From contig CALISP010000194.1 of assembly GCA_938041705.1 (NCBI GenBank), forward strand, positions 1 through 18,867: DNA of 18,867 bases. Reading direction: 5' to 3'. Made by a program: the position numbers and the translations under genes. The notes under the pieces are model-generated. The model ran no database searches and had not been told where the DNA came from. It saw nothing but the letters and a program-made list of their open reading frames with translations. The stretch's first letter is position 1, and every line of letters begins with the position of its first letter. The DNA is from an uncultured Cocleimonas sp. (GTDB taxonomy: Bacteria; Pseudomonadota; Gammaproteobacteria; Thiotrichales; Thiotrichaceae). Positions 15,326 through 18,867 of this stretch are shown in pieces.

Positions 15326-16789
15326 TTAATTATTAGAAACTAATCGTTCCAGTAAGGCTTTATTAATTAATATTTGTTTCAAATTATTCAAGGAATCAAA
15401 GCGATATTTCAAAATTAATTTTTTTGCCTCTATAACCTTGGCATAATTAGTTTCACCAGTTTCATACATATTATTTGCAATTTCTAGTGTCACCTTTGAT
15501 TTTGGAATAACAGTGCTTTGATACAACATATACGTTTTCCTGGCGATGCTATGCTTAAATATAATCCTTTGAACATCATCAGCTGTTTTGGTTTTCAGCG
15601 AAGCTATTTTTGATTTAAGCGCTTTCACTTTTTCTCGAGTCTCAGTCAAATAAGCATCATCCTTAGCAATAAAGGTATTTGTTTTAATCTTTGGTTTTGT
15701 TGAGAATTGACCATTCTTTGTGCGACTAAACCCTGAATCTAAATCTGGGTAAAAGCGTTTTTGTGATAACTGAATGACTTTTTCCATTTGCGCCAATTCA
15801 GATAACAAAATCGCGATCTCAACTCTATTATCCTGAGCTTGCGTAATATATGCAGAACTATCTAATGAGAGTTCTGAATTTTTATGCCTGATTTTATCTA
15901 ATGCTCCCATTTTCAAATCAGGAGATAAGTTTAGTAGTGAGTTCAAACGTGCTTGTTGTGAATAAAACCTTTCTTTGCTTGTTTGTAATTTATTGCGACT
16001 TGTTTCAAGGTCTATATCAACTTGCAAAATTCCATCTAAATCACCGGTATTACTAGCGTAATTATTTTGTAACTCCTTCTTTAAGGAGCTTAATAAGCTG
16101 ATGTCTTGTTTAATAAGGATCATTTCAGCTCTAATAATTTGTAAATCATAATAAGAAAGGCTGGTCTGAGTTATGACATCCTGTACTTTTTGTTTTAGTT
16201 TCAAACGCTGAGTTTCAATGGATTGATCAATTATCGAAGATTTTAAGCTCATTAAACCCGGCAACGGAAACTGTGCAGGTTTTTTAGTTTTAGTAAAAGC
16301 TGCATATTGATTAAGCATATCCTCTAAAAAACCGACTTGATCGTATTTGGCTAAGCTTGCGGTGACTTGTTCTTTAGCGCTTTTAATATCAAGATTATTC
16401 TGTAAAGCTAATGCGAGCACATTATTTAAACTAGCTTTTGTACTTAAGGCTTTTTCATTACCGCGATTAGTTGCTTTATACAATCCATTATTGTTAATCG
16501 TATTGGCAATCTTATTACTAGATTGTTTTTTACTATTACTCAATTGTCTTTTTGCAAAAGCCATCTGCTGTTTGTTTGACGTGTTTTGTACACTTTTCAG
16601 CTTTGTATTTTTTTCAGCAATAACCTCCTCTGGCTTTAAGTTCGCTTTTACATATGACGAATATTTATATCTATCAAAATCACTTTGTAATTTATTTATG
16701 CTAAGTTGTGATGTGCTGTTACTGCAAGCAGATAACAAACCAAGCATTAGCAATAAATTTATGTACTTAACGCAGTTAAAAGTTTTCAT
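15326..16789 (-). CDS. TolC-family outer-membrane lipoprotein, atypical
   Basis: This 487-residue protein has a lipoprotein signal with lipobox LLSAC (Cys22) and Ser at +2, fitting the outer membrane. Residues about 25-110 are a polar Lys/Asn/Ser-rich spacer not usual in TolC proteins. Coiled-coil TolC-like repeats follow: LNNVLALALQNNLDIKSAKE, FPLPGLMSLKSSIIDQSIE, and near the end MYETGETNYAKVIEAKKLIL. These proteins form the outer-membrane channel of tripartite pumps. Its ATG overlaps the TGA of the preceding TolC gene by four bases (ATGA), indicating translational coupling. With a second TolC next door it may form a mixed trimer, serve another pump, or have an auxiliary role. It ends the minus-strand group and is convergent with the zinc-ribbon gene, with no clear terminator in between. 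Confidence 0.8.
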   Translation of the reverse strand: MKTFNCVKYINLLLMLGLLSACSNSTSQLSINKLQSDFDRYKYSSYVKANLKPEEVIAEKNTKLKSVQNTSNKQQMAFAKRQLSNSKKQSSNKIANTINNNGLYKATNRGNEKALSTKASLNNVLALALQNNLDIKSAKEQVTASLAKYDQVGFLEDMLNQYAAFTKTKKPAQFPLPGLMSLKSSIIDQSIETQRLKLKQKVQDVITQTSLSYYDLQIIRAEMILIKQDISLLSSLKKELQNNYASNTGDLDGILQVDIDLETSRNKLQTSKERFYSQQARLNSLLNLSPDLKMGALDKIRHKNSELSLDSSAYITQAQDNRVEIAILLSELAQMEKVIQLSQKRFYPDLDSGFSRTKNGQFSTKPKIKTNTFIAKDDAYLTETREKVKALKSKIASLKTKTADDVQRIIFKHSIARKTYMLYQSTVIPKSKVTLEIANNMYETGETNYAKVIEAKKLILKYRFDSLNNLKQILINKALLERLVSNN

Positions 16790-18072
16790 AGCTTTTTACC
16801 CGTAAGTTTTTCCATCTGCGTCAGGTTTGACCAGTAATCAGCAACCGCACGTTGATGCGCTAATTGAAAGTTCAGCCACGTTGATTGAGTCTCTAAATAT
16901 TGACCAATCGATCCTTTATTTTCTCGATAGTGTAAATGTGCAACTCGAGCGGCACGATTTGCTTGAGGCAGGAGATTATTTTTATATAAAACTGTCTGCC
17001 GATAAGCATTATTCAATTTAAAGTAATAACCTTTAACTGCATTGCGTAATTGGTTTTGCATCACTTTTTTATTTTCTAGCTGCTTTAAATGCTGCAATCT
17101 AGCTTGTTCTTTTATTGCGTTATTTTTGCCGCGATTTAGTGGAATACTCATACCGAGATTAATTGAAAATGCATCACGTCCATTGTCCCTTAAATCCGGA
17201 ACATCGCGAGTCCCTATCTGTGAATAGCGTGCTCCAAGTGTAAAATCTGGTTTGCTTGCATAACTTGATAGTTGCGACTGCACTTTACTTTTTTGAATAG
17301 CAATATCCGCTAGGGTAATTTCTTCATTCGATTCTGCCCATTGATATAATTTGGCTATGTCATGCGTGAATGCAGTTGGAGTTCTACTGTAGCTATTAAC
17401 CTCAAAAGCAAACTCTGGAGGACGATTAAGTAGTGTATTAATACGCGTTTTTTCGGTTGAACGAAGTTCTTTCAATAAAGTTACATCATAAGCTACTTGA
17501 GCATATTGACTTTGTACTTTTGCTACATCATTTAGAGCAGCAGCATTTAATGCATAATCAGCTGTTGCTGCTTGGTTTACCTTTTCTAGTAATTGCCTAT
17601 TTTGAACCGTTAATTTAATTGCATTCTCTAAATACACTAACTCGTAAAATGTCTGTTTAAGTGAGACGGTAAGATCACGACTGGCTTTGTCATAATTAAC
17701 TTTAGCCATCTCAATATTTTTCTTAACCACTTCTCCTTTTAACGCTAATTTACCGCGATAAGGAAGTTTCTGATTTAAAGCTAAAACTCTATCTTGAGGA
17801 CCTAAACGGGTTTCGATGGGGCTTAATGATTCGCTATACATTAAGGTAGGATCACTTAAGGATGTTGCCTGTTTATATTGATGAATCAAACTCTGCCATT
17901 CTAATTTTTGTACCTTTAATTGTGGATTATTATCAACTGCAATCTTAATCAATTGATTTAAATTAATTGGGGCTGCAAAGGTATTATGAGAGCCAATTAA
18001 TAAAACACTAATAATTAACACATTAAAAGTAATTGCCGAAATTGATGACCTAATAAATGATTTATTCACCAT
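16786..18072 (-). CDS. TolC-family outer-membrane efflux protein (CusC/CzcC-like)
   Basis: This 428-residue protein has a Sec signal peptide (hydrophobic 12-30, probable cut after HNTFAA). Two TolC repeats follow: the first opens with INLNQLIKIAVDNNPQLKVQKLEW and the second carries FSINLGMSIPLNRGKNNA and ends with LHYRENKGSIGQYLETQSTWL. These are the alpha/beta-barrel strands and coiled coils of an outer-membrane factor. It would connect the RND pump upstream to the outside. GAGGAG lies about five bases before the ATG, and the gene start overlaps the end of the RND gene by 11 bases. Unlike E. coli CusC, there is no N-terminal lipobox Cys. The next gene is a lipoprotein TolC. Confidence 0.88.
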   Translation of the reverse strand: MVNKSFIRSSISAITFNVLIISVLLIGSHNTFAAPINLNQLIKIAVDNNPQLKVQKLEWQSLIHQYKQATSLSDPTLMYSESLSPIETRLGPQDRVLALNQKLPYRGKLALKGEVVKKNIEMAKVNYDKASRDLTVSLKQTFYELVYLENAIKLTVQNRQLLEKVNQAATADYALNAAALNDVAKVQSQYAQVAYDVTLLKELRSTEKTRINTLLNRPPEFAFEVNSYSRTPTAFTHDIAKLYQWAESNEEITLADIAIQKSKVQSQLSSYASKPDFTLGARYSQIGTRDVPDLRDNGRDAFSINLGMSIPLNRGKNNAIKEQARLQHLKQLENKKVMQNQLRNAVKGYYFKLNNAYRQTVLYKNNLLPQANRAARVAHLHYRENKGSIGQYLETQSTWLNFQLAHQRAVADYWSNLTQMEKLTGKKL

Positions 18073-18867
18073 TTTTCTCCTCAGTTAAAGCTAACTGTTT
18101 TATCTCACGTTTCTTCCAAATTAAATAAATAGCAGGTATCACTAACAAAGATAACAATGGTGCTGTCACCATACCCCCAATCATAGGCGCAGCAATTCTC
18201 TGCATTACGTCTGAGCCTGTTCCGCCTCCAATCATAATCGGTATTAACCCAGCAACTATTACTGCTACAGTCATCGCTTTAGGGCGAACTCGCATTACAG
18301 CTCCATGCATGATGCTTCCTTTAAGGTCATCTATAGTTTTGTATTCGTTTTTCTTTTTACTATCTTTAATAGCATTGTCTAAATAAATCATCATGATCAC
18401 CCCGAATTCGGCAGCAACGCCTGCTAAAGCAATAAAACCAACAGCTACCGCCACAGAAAAATTGAATCCAAGTATATAAATAAACCAAATACCTCCAACC
18501 AAGGCGAAAGGTAATGAAAGCATAATAATTAACGCGGAAACCATATTGCGGAAAGTTAGATAGAGCAATAATAAAATAATAAATAACATCATCGGAATAA
18601 CTACACTGAGTTTGTCTTGTACTCTTAACAAATACTCATATTGACCTGTCCATGTCACTGAATACCCAGGAGGTAGATCTAATTTATCTCGTAGGATCTC
18701 TCGAGCATTTTTCACATACGAACCCAAATCAACATCGCGAATATCAACAAAAGTCCAGCCATTCAAACGCGCATTTTCAGTCTTAATCATCGGTGGACCT
18801 TCAGCGATTCTAATACTTGCAACACGTGATAAAGGTATGTGAGCTCCTGATGGTGTCACCAGTGGTA
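18062..18867 (-). CDS. cusA: Copper/silver RND efflux pump CusA-type, C-terminal part
   Basis: The gene runs off the right edge: the frame is open through 18867, and the GTG at 18859 is internal (PLVTPSGAHIPL). About 268 C-terminal residues are visible. Motifs match CusA: the TENARLNGWTFVDIRD periplasmic strand, PGYSVTWTGQYEYL, FALVGGIW, GFIALAGVAAEFGVIMMIYL, GAVMRVRPKAMTVAV and MQRIAAPMIGGM. It drives metal ions out with the proton gradient, as a trimer with a membrane fusion partner (CusB type) and an outer-membrane channel. The CusA resemblance suggests Cu(I)/Ag(I), but the methionine relay lies mostly outside the window. The downstream TolC gene overlaps its stop by 11 bases. The adaptor would be upstream, outside the window. 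Confidence 0.9.
   Translation of the reverse strand, partial: PLVTPSGAHIPLSRVASIRIAEGPPMIKTENARLNGWTFVDIRDVDLGSYVKNAREILRDKLDLPPGYSVTWTGQYEYLLRVQDKLSVVIPMMLFIILLLLYLTFRNMVSALIIMLSLPFALVGGIWFIYILGFNFSVAVAVGFIALAGVAAEFGVIMMIYLDNAIKDSKKKNEYKTIDDLKGSIMHGAVMRVRPKAMTVAVIVAGLIPIMIGGGTGSDVMQRIAAPMIGGMVTAPLLSLLVIPAIYLIWKKREIKQLALTEEKNGE

Noticed and set aside
16347..16805. A 152-codon plus-strand frame rich in Leu and Phe
   Set aside because: It is the complement of the lipoprotein TolC gene, whose signal peptide and TolC motifs make the minus strand the coding one.

Overview
The window looks like an AT-rich gammaproteobacterial chromosome segment, probably marine. The first 74 bases hold the C-terminal end of RlmB, which reads very like the E. 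coli protein. A trimethylamine monooxygenase, a PhyH oxygenase and a Cus-type RND metal pump also fit a marine or methylated-amine-using gammaproteobacterium. This taxonomic reading is inference; there is no rRNA gene in the window. I see no tRNA, rRNA, CRISPR array, IS element or phage gene.

Layout. (1) 1-1672: rlmB tail, a convergent terminator, a minus-strand hypothetical lipoprotein, and a glutaredoxin/GST fold protein resembling prostaglandin E synthase 2. (2) 1770-4132: an aldehyde dehydrogenase, a NIPSNAP-family protein with a TTG start, and a DUF3703 protein with no canonical start codon for its conserved N-terminus. (3) 4366-6101: a two-domain rhodanese (3-mercaptopyruvate sulfurtransferase type) convergent with a PhyH-type Fe(II)/2-oxoglutarate dioxygenase. 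(4) 6333-10066: tmm, followed on the same strand by a PAS-PAS histidine kinase and a FixJ/LuxR-type response regulator, with the last two genes one base apart. (5) 10489-15275: a four-gene same-strand group (XpaC-like membrane protein, TelA, an SPFH protein with a C-terminal GYF_2 domain, and a double zinc-ribbon membrane-anchored protein) that looks like an envelope or toxic-compound stress module. (6) 15326-18867, minus strand: the end of a CusA-type copper/silver RND pump, then two different TolC-family outer-membrane genes, with overlapping ends.

How the genes may work together. Tmm oxidises trimethylamine to its N-oxide with NADPH and O2. The adjacent two-component pair is a reasonable candidate regulator, and a perfect inverted repeat overlaps the likely tmm -35 box. 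The xpaC-telA-SPFH-zinc ribbon genes probably act together at the membrane. The RND and TolC genes form a tripartite metal exporter whose periplasmic adaptor would lie outside the window.

The most unusual structure is a short dispersed repeat, core GACACCYCCYYACTTTT followed by a second T-run. It occurs six times, always in the same orientation, always intergenic, and about 100-180 bp upstream of a plus-strand reading frame. No annotated gene explains it.
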